From assembly GCF_002161055.1 (NCBI RefSeq), contig NZ_NFLT01000004.1:62001-126000 (forward strand): DNA of 64,000 nucleotides, in the 5' to 3' direction. The notes below the pieces were generated by a model. It ran no database searches. It was not told where the DNA came from and saw only the letters and a program-made list of their open reading frames with translations. The DNA is from Tyzzerella sp. An114 (lineage in GTDB: Bacteria; Bacillota; Clostridia; Lachnospirales; Anaerotignaceae). Position numbers and translations under genes: made by a program. This document shows positions 37,155 through 46,682 of the stretch, in pieces (within the stretch, counting starts at the first letter, position 1; every line of letters starts with the position of its first letter).

Positions 37155-38501
37155 ATGGGAAAACTTTTTGGAACTGATGGAGTAAGAGGTGTTGCAAATA
37201 CAGAGCTCACAGGTGAGCTTGCATATAATTTAGGTAGAGCAGGAGCGTATGTACTTACAAAGGAAACTGCTCATGCACCAAAAATACTTGTTGGTATGGA
37301 TACAAGAATTTCAGGAGATATGCTTGAATCTGCTCTTGTAGCTGGTATATGTTCTGTTGGAGCTCATGCTATAATAGCTGGAATTGTGCCAACACCTGCT
37401 GTTGCATATCTTGTAAGAAAATATAAACTTGACGCTGGTGTTGTAATATCAGCTTCACATAATCCTGTTGAATATAATGGTATTAAATTTTTCAATAATG
37501 AAGGATATAAACTCAGAGATGAGCTTGAAAATGAAATAGAAGACCTTCTTCTTAAAATGGAAGAAATTCCAGTACCTGTTGGAAAAGATGTAGGAACAAA
37601 ATCAATAGCTGAAGATGCTCTTGATGATTATATAGATTTTCTTACAACTACAACAAACACAAAATTTAATGGAATAAAAGTTGCTATTGACTGTGCTAAT
37701 GGTGCATCATATAAAGCTGCTCCAATAGCTCTTTTAAATCTTGGTGCATCTGTATCAATAATTCATAATGAGCCAGACGGAACAAATATAAATAAAAACT
37801 GCGGCTCAACACATATGGAAGATATATGTGAATTTGTTGTTGAAAATGGCTGTGATATAGGTTTTGCTTTTGATGGTGATGCAGATAGATGTCTTGCTGT
37901 TGATGAAAAAGGAAATCTTATTGATGGTGATAAAATTCTTGCAATATGTGGTTATAATATGAAGAAAAAAGGTGAACTTAAAAATGATGCCATTGTTGGT
38001 ACAATAATGAGTAATCTTGGTCTCACAATAATGGGAAAAGAGCATGGAATAGATATTGAACAGGTTAATGTTGGAGATAGATATGTTCTTGAAAGAATGC
38101 TTGAAAAAGGATATAACCTTGGTGGAGAGCAGTCAGGACACGTTATATTCCTTGATTACAACACAACAGGAGACGGAATTACAACAGCTATACAGATGCT
38201 CACAGTTTTAAAAGAGTGTGGACTTAAAGCTTCTGAAATGGCTGAAATAATGGAGTCAATGCCACAGGTTCTTGTTAATGCAAAGGTAAATAATGCAAAG
38301 AAAAATGATTACATGGAAGTTGCTGAGATAAAAGAGCGTATTGATGAACTTACAGCAAAATTTGCTGGAGAAGGTCGTGTTCTCATACGTACATCAGGAA
38401 CAGAGCCTCTTGTAAGAGTTATGATTGAAGGAAAAAATCTTGAGGTTATGAAAGCAGAAGCAGAAAGTCTTGCAGCACTTATAGAAGAAAAACTTCAGTA
38501 A
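37155..38501 (+). CDS. glmM: Phosphoglucosamine mutase
   Basis: Interconverts glucosamine-6-P and glucosamine-1-P for UDP-GlcNAc and peptidoglycan, 448 residues. [14 protein letters not shown] starts the protein. The phosphoserine loop is [16 protein letters not shown], the metal loop [10 protein letters not shown], the sugar-binding GEQSGH, and the C-terminal phosphate site [12 protein letters not shown]. It follows cdaA-cdaR as in many Firmicutes, though a long hairpin separates it and it may have its own promoter. GGAAGGGAG precedes the ATG. Confidence 0.97.
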   Translation: MGKLFGTDGVRGVANTELTGELAYNLGRAGAYVLTKETAHAPKILVGMDTRISGDMLESALVAGICSVGAHAIIAGIVPTPAVAYLVRKYKLDAGVVISASHNPVEYNGIKFFNNEGYKLRDELENEIEDLLLKMEEIPVPVGKDVGTKSIAEDALDDYIDFLTTTTNTKFNGIKVAIDCANGASYKAAPIALLNLGASVSIIHNEPDGTNINKNCGSTHMEDICEFVVENGCDIGFAFDGDADRCLAVDEKGNLIDGDKILAICGYNMKKKGELKNDAIVGTIMSNLGLTIMGKEHGIDIEQVNVGDRYVLERMLEKGYNLGGEQSGHVIFLDYNTTGDGITTAIQMLTVLKECGLKASEMAEIMESMPQVLVNAKVNNAKKNDYMEVAEIKERIDELTAKFAGEGRVLIRTSGTEPLVRVMIEGKNLEVMKAEAESLAALIEEKLQ

Positions 38502-38507
38502 ATAAAT

Positions 38508-38550
38508 GAGGGTATTTTAAAAACAGGGCTTTTTAAAATGCCCTCTTTAT
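38508..38550 (+). terminator. Intrinsic terminator after glmM
   Basis: GAGGGTATTTTAAAA pairs with TTTTAAAATGCCCTC around a short loop, then T-rich tail. Confidence 0.85.
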
Positions 38551-38586
38551 ATTTTATAAATTTTTAAAATATAGGAGATGATTATT

Positions 38587-39135
38587 ATGAGAATGCTTAT
38601 AGAGCTTTATATAACATTTTTCAAAATGGGCTGTATTGCATTCGGCGGAGGATATGCCCTTTTGCCTATAATACAAAGAGAGATTGTGGAAAATAAGAAA
38701 TGGGCAACAAATGAGGAAGTAATAGATTATTTTGCAGTAGGACAGTGTACACCGGGAGTAATAGCTGTAAATGTATCAACATTTATAGGTTATAAAAATA
38801 AAGGAATTATAGGAAGTTTAGTTTCAACTTTGGGATTTATATCACCTTCAATAGTTATTATAGCTGTTATAGCATCTTTTCTCAGTGAATTTTCACATCT
38901 TGCCATTGTAAACAATGCTTTTGCAGGAATAAGAGTGTGTGTCTGTGTTCTTATATTTAATGCTGTAATAAAAATAGGAAAAACGGGAGTTAAAGACAGT
39001 CCAACTCTTATAATATGTCTTATAGTATTTTTTATAGCTGTTGCAACAAATGTTTCACCTATCATTTCTGTAATTTGTTCAGCCTTTGCAGGAATAATTA
39101 TAAAATCAATAAAAAAGGGGGAAGATAATAAATGA
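38587..39135 (+). CDS. Chromate transporter family protein, subunit 1
   Basis: Half-size CHR-family membrane protein of 182 residues. Family motifs are FGGGYALLPIIQRE and VGQCTPGVIAVNVSTFIG. In short-chain CHR systems two such proteins form the transporter; the partner follows with an ATGA overlap. The name comes from ChrA chromate exporters, and the natural substrate here is unknown. ATG 38578 is too close to GGAG, so ATG 38587 is preferred. Confidence 0.9.
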   Translation: MRMLIELYITFFKMGCIAFGGGYALLPIIQREIVENKKWATNEEVIDYFAVGQCTPGVIAVNVSTFIGYKNKGIIGSLVSTLGFISPSIVIIAVIASFLSEFSHLAIVNNAFAGIRVCVCVLIFNAVIKIGKTGVKDSPTLIICLIVFFIAVATNVSPIISVICSAFAGIIIKSIKKGEDNK

Positions 39136-39701
39136 GTGAATTGATAACACTTTTTATAGAATTTTTTAAAACAGGTCTTTTCTCAATAGGTGGAGGAGCT
39201 GCCACAATACCTTTTTTATATAATATTTCTGACAAAACAGGTTGGTACACATACACTGATTTGGCAAATATGATTGCTGTTTCAGAGTCTACACCGGGAG
39301 CAATAGGTGTTAATATGTCAACATATGTAGGATTTATAACTCATGGTGTTATAGGTTGTCTTATATCAACATTTGCTCTTGTTTTGCCAAGTATAATAAT
39401 AATAGATATTATTGCTGGAGTTTTGGAAAAATTCCAATCAAATTCTTATGTTAATAAGGCTTTTTATGGTCTTAGACCAGCTTCAACAGGTCTTATTGCA
39501 GCAGCTTGTTTTGAGATTGTTAAAATATCTCTTATAAATATAGAAGGATTGTTTTCCGGTGGAATTATGGAGTTTTTTAGATTTAAAGAGATAGTTTTAG
39601 CTGTTGTAATATTTATACTTATAAAGAAATTTAATAAACATCCCGTATTTTATATAGCATTTTCGGCAATAGTGGGAATTATATTCCAGTTTGCCGCTTA
39701 A
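39132..39701 (+). CDS. Chromate transporter family protein, subunit 2
   Basis: Second half-size CHR protein, 189 residues, with SIGGGAATIPFL and VSESTPGAIGVNMSTYVG, the same motifs as its partner. About five hydrophobic segments. Translationally coupled to the upstream gene, so the two are made in equal amounts. An M29 peptidase gene follows 23 bases later and may share the transcript. Confidence 0.9.
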   Translation: MSELITLFIEFFKTGLFSIGGGAATIPFLYNISDKTGWYTYTDLANMIAVSESTPGAIGVNMSTYVGFITHGVIGCLISTFALVLPSIIIIDIIAGVLEKFQSNSYVNKAFYGLRPASTGLIAAACFEIVKISLINIEGLFSGGIMEFFRFKEIVLAVVIFILIKKFNKHPVFYIAFSAIVGIIFQFAA

Positions 39702-39724
39702 ATATTTTTTGAAAGGAAGATTTT

Positions 39725-40840
39725 ATGGATAGCAGAATAGAAATTTTAGCAAAAAATATTGTCAATTATTCTTGTAGTGTAAAAAAAGGCGAAAATGTTC
39801 TTATAAATTGTAATGGAACAGCACCTATTCCCCTTGTAAAAGCTCTTGTAAAAGAGATATATAAAGTTGGAGCTAATCCTTTTGTTGAGATAAGAACAAA
39901 CTCTGTTGAGAGAGAACTTTTAATGGGAATGACAAAGGAACAGGCTGAAATAGAAGCAAAATTTGCCTGTGAGAAAATGAAAGCCATGGACGCTTTTATA
40001 GGTGTGAGAGGAGAAGAAAACGGAGCAGAGCTTTATGATGTGCCTTCTGAAAAAATGGAGATATATAATAAATATTATCAACATCCAGTACACCATGAAA
40101 TAAGAGTTCCTCACACAAAATGGGTTGTTTTAAGATACCCTTGTGGAAGTATGGCACAGTCTGCAAAAATGAGCCTTGAAGGTTTTGAAAATTATTATTT
40201 TGATGTATGTAATTTAGATTACAGCAAAATGTCAAAGGCTATGGATAGTCTTGTAAATATTATGAATAAAACTGATAAAGTAAGAATTACAGGAAAAAAC
40301 ACTGATATATCATTCTCAATAAAAGATATACCAGCTGTAAAATGTGCGGGAGAGTGTAATATACCTGACGGAGAAGTTTATACTGCACCTGTAAAAAATT
40401 CTATAAATGGCACTATAACATACAATACACCTTCTGAGTATGACGGTTTTACATTTGAAAACGTTAGTCTTACATTTGAAAATGGAAAGATAATAAAAGC
40501 TACTGCCAATGACACAGAGAGAGTAAATAAAGTTTTTGATACTGATGAAGGTGCAAGATATGTAGGAGAGTTTGCTATCGGTGTAAATCCATATATAACA
40601 AAACCTATGAACAATATTCTTTTTGATGAAAAGATTATGGGAAGTATACATTTTACACCGGGAAACTGTTATGAAGATGCACCAAACGGCAATAAATCAG
40701 CTATACATTGGGATTTAGTGTTCATACAGACTCCTGAGTATGGCGGAGGAGAAATATATTTTGATGATGTTTTAATAAGAAAAGACGGTATATTTGTTTT
40801 GCCAGAACTTCAATGTTTAAATCCTGAAAATTTAAAATAA
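39725..40840 (+). CDS. M29 family aminopeptidase
   Basis: Metal-dependent exopeptidase of the AmpS/PepS/aminopeptidase T family, 371 residues. Family features are VKKGENVLINC in the first strand, EMRPHT-like metal region around NIPDGEVYTAPV, and the late GNCYEDAPNGNKSAIHWDLVF with a His-x-Asp metal pair. Cytoplasmic; probably trims peptides. GAAAGGAAG precedes the ATG. Confidence 0.92.
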   Translation: MDSRIEILAKNIVNYSCSVKKGENVLINCNGTAPIPLVKALVKEIYKVGANPFVEIRTNSVERELLMGMTKEQAEIEAKFACEKMKAMDAFIGVRGEENGAELYDVPSEKMEIYNKYYQHPVHHEIRVPHTKWVVLRYPCGSMAQSAKMSLEGFENYYFDVCNLDYSKMSKAMDSLVNIMNKTDKVRITGKNTDISFSIKDIPAVKCAGECNIPDGEVYTAPVKNSINGTITYNTPSEYDGFTFENVSLTFENGKIIKATANDTERVNKVFDTDEGARYVGEFAIGVNPYITKPMNNILFDEKIMGSIHFTPGNCYEDAPNGNKSAIHWDLVFIQTPEYGGGEIYFDDVLIRKDGIFVLPELQCLNPENLK

Positions 40841-40868
40841 TTTAAAATAAGTTAAATATGCAAAGAAA

Positions 40869-40916
40869 AAAGGTATCCATAAAAGTCTTCAAAAACTTTC
40901 GGATACCTTACTTTTT
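40869..40916. terminator. Bidirectional intrinsic terminator
   Basis: AAGGTATCC / GGATACCTT stem with an additional AAAGT/ACTTT inner pairing. It separates the convergent aminopeptidase and HPr genes. Confidence 0.8.
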
Positions 40917-41175
40917 AGTCTTCAAGCGTTTCGATATAATTAATCACTTCTTTAAGAACATTTTTTTCATTGGGTCCGTCAACACGCACAGTCACATCCA
41001 TACCTTGCTCCAAGCCAAGGACTAGCACGTTCAAAATGCTCTTGGCGTTGGAAATAACATCATCCTGAACTAAATGAATTTTGCACTTAAATTTGTTGGT
41101 AAAGTGTGTGAACTGTGAAGCGGACCTTGCATGAAGACCAGTTGGATTTGAAATCCTTGCTACACCTTCCACCAT
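40915..41175 (-). CDS. ptsH: HPr family phosphocarrier protein
   Basis: Phosphocarrier of the sugar phosphotransferase system, 86 residues. The active His is in NPTGLHARSASQF and the regulatory Ser in NAKSILNVL (HPr kinase site region). Both are present, so it is HPr rather than Crh. No PTS enzyme I or EII gene is nearby. Codon use is richer in G and C (AAG, CTC, GTC, GTG) than its neighbours, as for highly expressed or recently acquired genes. CAGGAGG precedes the ATG. Confidence 0.93.
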   Translation of the reverse strand: MVEGVARISNPTGLHARSASQFTHFTNKFKCKIHLVQDDVISNAKSILNVLVLGLEQGMDVTVRVDGPNEKNVLKEVINYIETLED

Positions 41176-41218
41176 AATATCTCGAAACCTCCTGTTTAAC
41201 TATTATTTACCTATAAAT

Positions 41219-41247
41219 ATAGTATCATACAAGAATTGGATTTTCAA
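41219..41247 (-). promoter_or_regulatory. Probable HPr promoter
   Basis: On the minus strand TTGAAA, 17 bases, TACTAT, about 45 bases before the start codon. Confidence 0.6.
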
Positions 41248-41436
41248 TAATACACAATAATCAAAACATGAATTTTAACAGTTTATATATATAAATGCAA
41301 GAGCTTTTTATCATTTTGCATAAAAATTGTATTATTAATTCAAAATACAAATTATATTGATTTTTCCTTTAATTGCATTTTGTCACTAAAACATATATAA
41401 TATTTTTCAGAAATCAAATCTTTTGGAGGGATTATT

Positions 41437-43425
41437 TTGGAAAAAGAAAAATTCTATATAACTACACCGATATATTATCCAAGTGATAAACTTCATATCG
41501 GTCATTCATACTGTACTGTTGCCACAGATACAATGGCAAGATATAAAAGACTTAGAGGTTTTGATGTAATGTTCCTCACAGGAAGTGACGAACACGGACA
41601 GAAAATTGAGCGTATTGCAGAGGCTCAGAATACAACACCTAAGGCTTATACAGATAAAATCGTTGCTACATTCAAAGATTTATGGCAGAAACTTGACATA
41701 TCTTATGATAAATTTATCCGTACAACAGATGATTATCATGTAAAGGCTGTTCAGAAAATATTTAAGAGACTTTACGACCAGGGAGATATTTATAAAAGTG
41801 AATATGAAGGTTGGTACTGTACTCCTTGTGAAACATTTTTCACAGAACATCAGCTTGTAGACGGAAAATGTCCTGACTGTGGACGTGAAGTTGAGAAAGT
41901 AAAAGAGGAAAGTTATTTCTTTAGACTTTCAAAATATCAGGATAGAATTATTAAATATATGGAAGAAAATCCTGAATGGCTTCAGCCTGCAACACGTCAG
42001 AATGAAATGATAAATAATTTCTTAAAACCAGGTCTTGAAGACCTTGCAGTAAGTCGTACATCATTTACATGGGGTATTCCTGTTGAATTTGACCCAGGAC
42101 ACATTGTATATGTTTGGGTTGATGCCCTTTCAAACTATATCACAGCTATGGGATATGGTTCAGATGACGACTCATTATTTAAAAAATTCTGGCCCGCTGA
42201 TGTTCACGTTGTAGGTAAAGAGATAGTTCGTTTCCATTCTATAATATGGCCTGCAATGCTTATGGCTCTTGACCTTCCACTTCCTAAAAAAATATTTGGT
42301 CATGGCTGGCTTGTAATTAACGGAAATAAAATGTCAAAATCTGTTGGAAACGTAGTAGACCCATTCGTTCTTGTTGAAAAATATGGTGTAGATGCTATAC
42401 GTTATTTCCTTTTAAGAGAGATTGCCTTTGGACAGGACGGAAACTTCTCAAATGAGGCTCTTATACAGAGAATTAACTCAGACCTTGCTAACGACCTTGG
42501 AAACCTTGTTTCAAGAACAGCAGGTATGATTGAAAAATATTTTGGTGGAAAACTTCCAGCAGAACAGAAAGAAACAGAGTTTGACGCTGACCTTATAAAT
42601 GTTGCAAAAGAAACAGCTGAAAAAGTTGAAGAAAAAATGGAAAAAATGCTCTTTAGTGATGCATTAAATGAAATTTGGACACTTATAAGAAGAACAAATA
42701 AATATATTGATGAAACACAGCCTTGGATACTTATAAAAGACGAGACAAAGAAAGATGTTCTTGCAAATGCTCTTTATAATGTAGCTGAAAGTATAAGAAT
42801 AGTATCAATAATGATACAGCCATTTATGCCAAATACTCCAGCTCTTATATGGAAACAGATAGGTATTACAGAGGGTGAAATGACTGCATGGGATACAATT
42901 AAGACATGGGGTCTTTTAGACCGTCAGGTAGCCGTTTCTAAGGGCGAAGCAATATTCCCTAGAATTGACATTAAAAAAGAGCTTGCAGAGCTTGAGGAGG
43001 CTATGAAAGCGGCTCAGGCAGCTTCTGTTGCTAATCAGACAAAAGAGGCTTCTAAAGAAGATAAAAAAGAAGAGGAAAAAGAGGAAGAAAAAGTTCCTGA
43101 AATAACAATTGATGACTTCTTAAAAGTACAGCTTAAAGTTGGAGAAGTTATATCATCAGAAAAAGTTCAGAAATCCAAAAAACTTTTAAGAAATGTTGTA
43201 AAAGTTGGAGATGAAGAAAGAGTTATATTCTCAGGTATTTCTCAGTGGTATACACCAGAAGAAATGGTTGGTAAGAGAGTTATAATTGTTGCCAACCTTA
43301 AACCAAGAAAAATGATGGGAGAATACTCCTATGGTATGATACTTGCAGCAGAGGACAGTGACGGAAACCTCTCCCTTGCAACAGTAGACAAACCAGACTT
43401 TGAAAGCGGAGTCGAAATAGGCTAA
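41437..43425 (+). CDS. metG: Methionyl-tRNA synthetase
   Basis: Charges tRNA-Met, 662 residues. Class I core with LHIGHSY (H-I-G-H) near residue 21, a zinc knuckle CTPCETFF followed by CPDCG, and NKMSKSVGN (K-M-S-K-S). An acidic/Lys linker leads to a C-terminal tRNA-binding OB domain starting at about residue 555 (DDFLKVQLKVGEV). TTG start with TTTTGGAGGG upstream. No T-box was found in the 260-base upstream gap. Confidence 0.97.
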   Translation: MEKEKFYITTPIYYPSDKLHIGHSYCTVATDTMARYKRLRGFDVMFLTGSDEHGQKIERIAEAQNTTPKAYTDKIVATFKDLWQKLDISYDKFIRTTDDYHVKAVQKIFKRLYDQGDIYKSEYEGWYCTPCETFFTEHQLVDGKCPDCGREVEKVKEESYFFRLSKYQDRIIKYMEENPEWLQPATRQNEMINNFLKPGLEDLAVSRTSFTWGIPVEFDPGHIVYVWVDALSNYITAMGYGSDDDSLFKKFWPADVHVVGKEIVRFHSIIWPAMLMALDLPLPKKIFGHGWLVINGNKMSKSVGNVVDPFVLVEKYGVDAIRYFLLREIAFGQDGNFSNEALIQRINSDLANDLGNLVSRTAGMIEKYFGGKLPAEQKETEFDADLINVAKETAEKVEEKMEKMLFSDALNEIWTLIRRTNKYIDETQPWILIKDETKKDVLANALYNVAESIRIVSIMIQPFMPNTPALIWKQIGITEGEMTAWDTIKTWGLLDRQVAVSKGEAIFPRIDIKKELAELEEAMKAAQAASVANQTKEASKEDKKEEEKEEEKVPEITIDDFLKVQLKVGEVISSEKVQKSKKLLRNVVKVGDEERVIFSGISQWYTPEEMVGKRVIIVANLKPRKMMGEYSYGMILAAEDSDGNLSLATVDKPDFESGVEIG

Positions 43426-43426
43426 T

Positions 43427-44185
43427 ATGTATTTTGAATCACACGCTCATTATGATGATGGACGTTTTGATAAGGATAGGGAGGAGATTTTAAATCTTCT
43501 CCCTTCCTGCGGTATAGACTATGTTATAAATGTAGGCTGTGACATGGAAAGCTCAAGAAAGAGTATTGAAATGGCTGAAAAGTATGACTATGTTTATGCA
43601 GCTGTTGGTGTTCATCCTCATGATGCTGAAAATATGAAAGAGTCTGACTTGGACGAACTCCGTCAAATGTCCAGTCATAAAAAAGTCGTTGCCATAGGAG
43701 AAATAGGTCTTGACTATTACTATGACAACTCACCAAGAGATGTTCAAAGATATTGGTTTAAACGTCAACTTGAACTTGTTAAGGAAGTTAATAAACCTGT
43801 AATAATTCACTCAAGAGAGGCTTCAAAAGAGACTTTTGACATAATAAAAGAAAGTGGAGTAAGAAAGGGTGTAATACATTGTTACTCAGGTAGTGCCCAG
43901 ATGGCAAAAGATTACATTAATATGGGTTTTTATATTGGAATTGGAGGAGTTATAACTTTTTCTAATGCTAAAAAACTTGTCGAAGTTGCGGAGACTATAC
44001 AATTAGAACAAATACTTATAGAAACAGATAGCCCTTATTTGTCACCTATTCCTAATAGAGGTAAAAGGAATGATTCCAGAAACTTACAATTCGTAGTGAA
44101 AAAACTAGCAAAAATTAAAGATTTAACACCTGAAAAAGTTGCAAATATTACAAAATTAAATGCAAAACAATTGTTTTTTAAATAA
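43427..44185 (+). CDS. tatD: TatD family metal-dependent hydrolase
   Basis: TIM-barrel nuclease/hydrolase of 252 residues, 3'-5' exonuclease-type in characterised members. Metal ligands are ESHAHYDDGRF (H-x-H), GEIGLDYYYD (Glu), IHSREAS and HCYSG (His), and ETDSPYLSP (Asp). It starts one base after the metG stop. The metG-tatD pair is common in Firmicutes. Confidence 0.95.
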   Translation: MYFESHAHYDDGRFDKDREEILNLLPSCGIDYVINVGCDMESSRKSIEMAEKYDYVYAAVGVHPHDAENMKESDLDELRQMSSHKKVVAIGEIGLDYYYDNSPRDVQRYWFKRQLELVKEVNKPVIIHSREASKETFDIIKESGVRKGVIHCYSGSAQMAKDYINMGFYIGIGGVITFSNAKKLVEVAETIQLEQILIETDSPYLSPIPNRGKRNDSRNLQFVVKKLAKIKDLTPEKVANITKLNAKQLFFK

Positions 44186-44237
44186 ATTGTTGCGTAATTG
44201 TTACAGATGTGTTAATATAATTACTGTAATTAAGATA

Positions 44238-44270
44238 AAGATATATCTACAATGATATGTCTTTATTTTT
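44238..44270 (+). terminator. Weak intrinsic terminator after tatD
   Basis: AAAGATATATC / GATATGTCTTT stem with G-U pair and TACAAT loop, then T-rich tail. Confidence 0.6.
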
Positions 44271-44447
44271 TGCAGTATTTATGACACTGAGCACGTTATA
44301 AAAACAATACTGTAGAGAGGCATTTTAAGAAAGTAATGTCAGAAATAAAAACTAGTAGGATAAGGATTTTAAAATATTTTGCGGTAGCTCTTTCCCACAA
44401 AAAAAGTCCGTAAATGTTTTAAAAAAATCCAAGGAGGATAATAAATA

Positions 44448-45257
44448 ATGACTAAACGACTTAGAGTAATGGCTATCGTAGTATTTATATTGGCAATGTG
44501 TACAGGAACAGCATCTGCATTTTCACCTGAAAGTTCAGCCGACGACAATAATATGCCTGTAATAATTAACATTGACGGTGTTCCAAGAATGGTAAGCACT
44601 GAAGAAGCAACAGTAGGCGAACTGATGGCAAGTATAGACGAATTTATTGAAGCAGACTACAAACTTGAAAATGTAAGCGAAACAACAGCTCTTTGCAGTA
44701 ACATGATAATAAATGTTGCTACAATAACAGAAAACATTATAACAAAGACAGATGCGATACCTTTTACAGTTGAGTATCGTGAGACAGATGCACTTGATTA
44801 CGGTGTAGAAAGAGTTGTGCAGGAAGGTAGCGAAGGTGTTCTTGAAACAACAATCAAAGAAACAGTTTCAAAAGATGAAGTTTTATCTTCAGAAGTAGTT
44901 GAAGAAAAAATTGTTAAAGAACCAGTGACAAAAATAATTGAAAAAGGAACAGCAAGAAATATTGATGGATACACATACAAAGATGCGATAAACGTTAGAG
45001 CAACAGGTTATACAGGCTTTGATGCAGGTTGTAATGGTATAACAGCATCAGGAACAGTTGCAAAAAAAGGCGTTATTGCAGTAGACCCTAGAGTTATACC
45101 ACTTGGAACAAAAGTTTATGTTCCGGGATATGGTGTTGCAGTTGCAGAAGATACAGGTGGAGCAATAAAGGGAAATAAAATTGACCTTTGTTACAACACA
45201 AAATCAGAAGCTTTCTCTTGGGGAGTAAGAAACGTAACACTTTACGTTTTAGATTAA
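44448..45257 (+). CDS. Secreted G5 and 3D domain cell-wall protein, YabE-like
   Basis: Exported protein of 269 residues related to YabE/RpfB-type wall enzymes. Signal sequence at about 1-25 (VFILAMCTGTASA). A DUF348-like domain follows at about 38-75, then a G5 domain around 105-165 (RVVQEGSEGVLETTIKE, VTKIIEKGT). The C-terminal 3D domain has three conserved Asp (AVDPRVIPLGT, AEDTGGAIKG, KIDLC), found in lytic transglycosylases. Probably acts on peptidoglycan, perhaps at germination or resuscitation. AAGGAGGA precedes the ATG. Confidence 0.9.
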   Translation: MTKRLRVMAIVVFILAMCTGTASAFSPESSADDNNMPVIINIDGVPRMVSTEEATVGELMASIDEFIEADYKLENVSETTALCSNMIINVATITENIITKTDAIPFTVEYRETDALDYGVERVVQEGSEGVLETTIKETVSKDEVLSSEVVEEKIVKEPVTKIIEKGTARNIDGYTYKDAINVRATGYTGFDAGCNGITASGTVAKKGVIAVDPRVIPLGTKVYVPGYGVAVAEDTGGAIKGNKIDLCYNTKSEAFSWGVRNVTLYVLD

Positions 45258-45283
45258 TTAAAAATACACATTTAAATGCTATG

Positions 45284-45318
45284 AGGGTGCGGAAAAAATT
45301 TTCCGCACCTATTTTTTT
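45284..45318 (+). terminator. Intrinsic terminator
   Basis: AGGGTGCGGAAAA / TTTTCCGCACCT stem followed by T run. Confidence 0.88.
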
Positions 45319-45495
45319 GTCTTTTTATAAAAAAAGAAAAACACCGTAGCAAATACAACAATATAAAATATGTTTAATATGTTTAAGATATTGTATTTGT
45401 AGAAATTAACATAATATTTTTGTCTTTAATGGTTTTTATAAGTTTTTTTTGGTATTATATCAAAAGATATTTTATTTATAGGGAGGTTAAAAAAC

Positions 45496-46635
45496 TTGAT
45501 TAAAAGATTTACAGCATTGTTTATAGCCCTTGTTGTTATGGTTTCAATGTTTTCCGGCTGTTCTTCAAATAATAGTGAAAGCAGTACAGGTTTTAAAATA
45601 GGAATTATGACAGGCACTGTTGCCCAAGGAGAGGAAGAATACAGAGCCGCTCAAATGTTAAAGGAAAAATACGGCGATATGATAGAATGTGTCACATATC
45701 CCGATAATTTTGTTAAAGAACAGGAAACAACTATTGCAAATATGATGCAGCTTGCTTCCGACCCTGATATAAAAGCAATTATAATGTGTATAGGTATTAC
45801 AGGAGCTTCCGCAGCCTTTGAGAAAGTAAGAGAGGAAAGACCTGATATATTACTTATATGTGGAAACACTGTTGAGGACCCTGATATGATTTCCAAGATT
45901 GTAGATGTACTCATACACCCTGATGAAGTCAATATGGGTTATACAATACCAGAACAGGCGAAATCTATGGGAGCAGAAACTTTTGTCCATTATTCATTCC
46001 CTCGTCATATGTCATCACCTCTCTATAAAGAGCGTTTTGAGATTATGAAAGCAGAGTGTGAAAAATTAGGTATAAATTTTGTTGAGGAAACTTGTCCTGA
46101 CCCTATGGGAGATTTAGGAATTTCAGGAGCTCAAATGTTTATACTTGAGGATATACCTAAAAAAGTTGAACAGTATGGAAAAAATACTTGTTTCTTTAAT
46201 ACAAACTGTTCAATGCAAGAGCCTCTTATAAAAGCTAGCGTTGACGCTGGTGCAATAGTAGCACAACAATGTTGTCCTAGCCCTTACCATGGTTATCCAG
46301 GAGCTTTGGGAATATCTGTTGATGAGGAACATTCTGGAGATACAGAATATATTATAAATGCTATACGTGAAAAAGTTGCAGAAAAAAATGGTACAGGAAG
46401 ATTTTCAACTTGGGAAACACCTGTTAATATGACTATAATAGAGTCTGCTGTGGAGTATGCTATAAAATATTGTAACGGTGAGACTAATGGCAAAAATGAC
46501 CCAGAGGCTTTAAAATCAGCCTTTGACGCTGTGGCTGGTACTGATAAGGTTAAAATGTCAAACTATAAAAGTCTTGTTACAGGGGAAGAAGTTCCAAATG
46601 TTTATATGATACTTGAAAATTATGTTAATTTTTAA
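45496..46635 (+). CDS. DUF3798 lipoprotein, substrate-binding protein of ABC importer
   Basis: Lipoprotein of 379 residues, signal peptide ending MFSGC (lipobox, Cys at about 22). The fold pattern GIMTGTVAQGEEEYRAAQML, AIIMCIGITGAS and the split of two alpha/beta domains resemble periplasmic-binding proteins. I assign it to the DUF3798 family seen in clostridia next to sugar-type ABC genes. Ligand unknown. TTG start follows GGGAGG. The ABC ATPase and two permeases follow in the same orientation. Confidence 0.82.
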   Translation: MIKRFTALFIALVVMVSMFSGCSSNNSESSTGFKIGIMTGTVAQGEEEYRAAQMLKEKYGDMIECVTYPDNFVKEQETTIANMMQLASDPDIKAIIMCIGITGASAAFEKVREERPDILLICGNTVEDPDMISKIVDVLIHPDEVNMGYTIPEQAKSMGAETFVHYSFPRHMSSPLYKERFEIMKAECEKLGINFVEETCPDPMGDLGISGAQMFILEDIPKKVEQYGKNTCFFNTNCSMQEPLIKASVDAGAIVAQQCCPSPYHGYPGALGISVDEEHSGDTEYIINAIREKVAEKNGTGRFSTWETPVNMTIIESAVEYAIKYCNGETNGKNDPEALKSAFDAVAGTDKVKMSNYKSLVTGEEVPNVYMILENYVNF

Positions 46636-46642
46636 ATAAAAA

Positions 46643-46665
46643 TGGGGGCTAAAGCCCCCTATTTT
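46643..46665 (+). terminator. Short GC hairpin between binding protein and ABC genes
   Basis: GGGGGC-TAAA-GCCCCC followed by TATTTT. It may lower transcription of the downstream ABC genes relative to the abundant binding protein. Confidence 0.7.
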
Positions 46666-46682
46666 AATTATAAGGTGATTGT

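Noticed and set aside
41180-41436. T-box leader before metG
   Set aside because: No AGGGTGG-type T-box sequence or terminator was found; same for lysS and proC.
44336-44413. Short 25-codon open frame before the 3D-domain gene
   Set aside because: No well-placed ribosome site; likely chance in an AT-rich gap.
44190-44447. c-di-AMP riboswitch before the wall protein gene
   Set aside because: Position would fit, but the conserved ydaO-type sequence blocks are not present.
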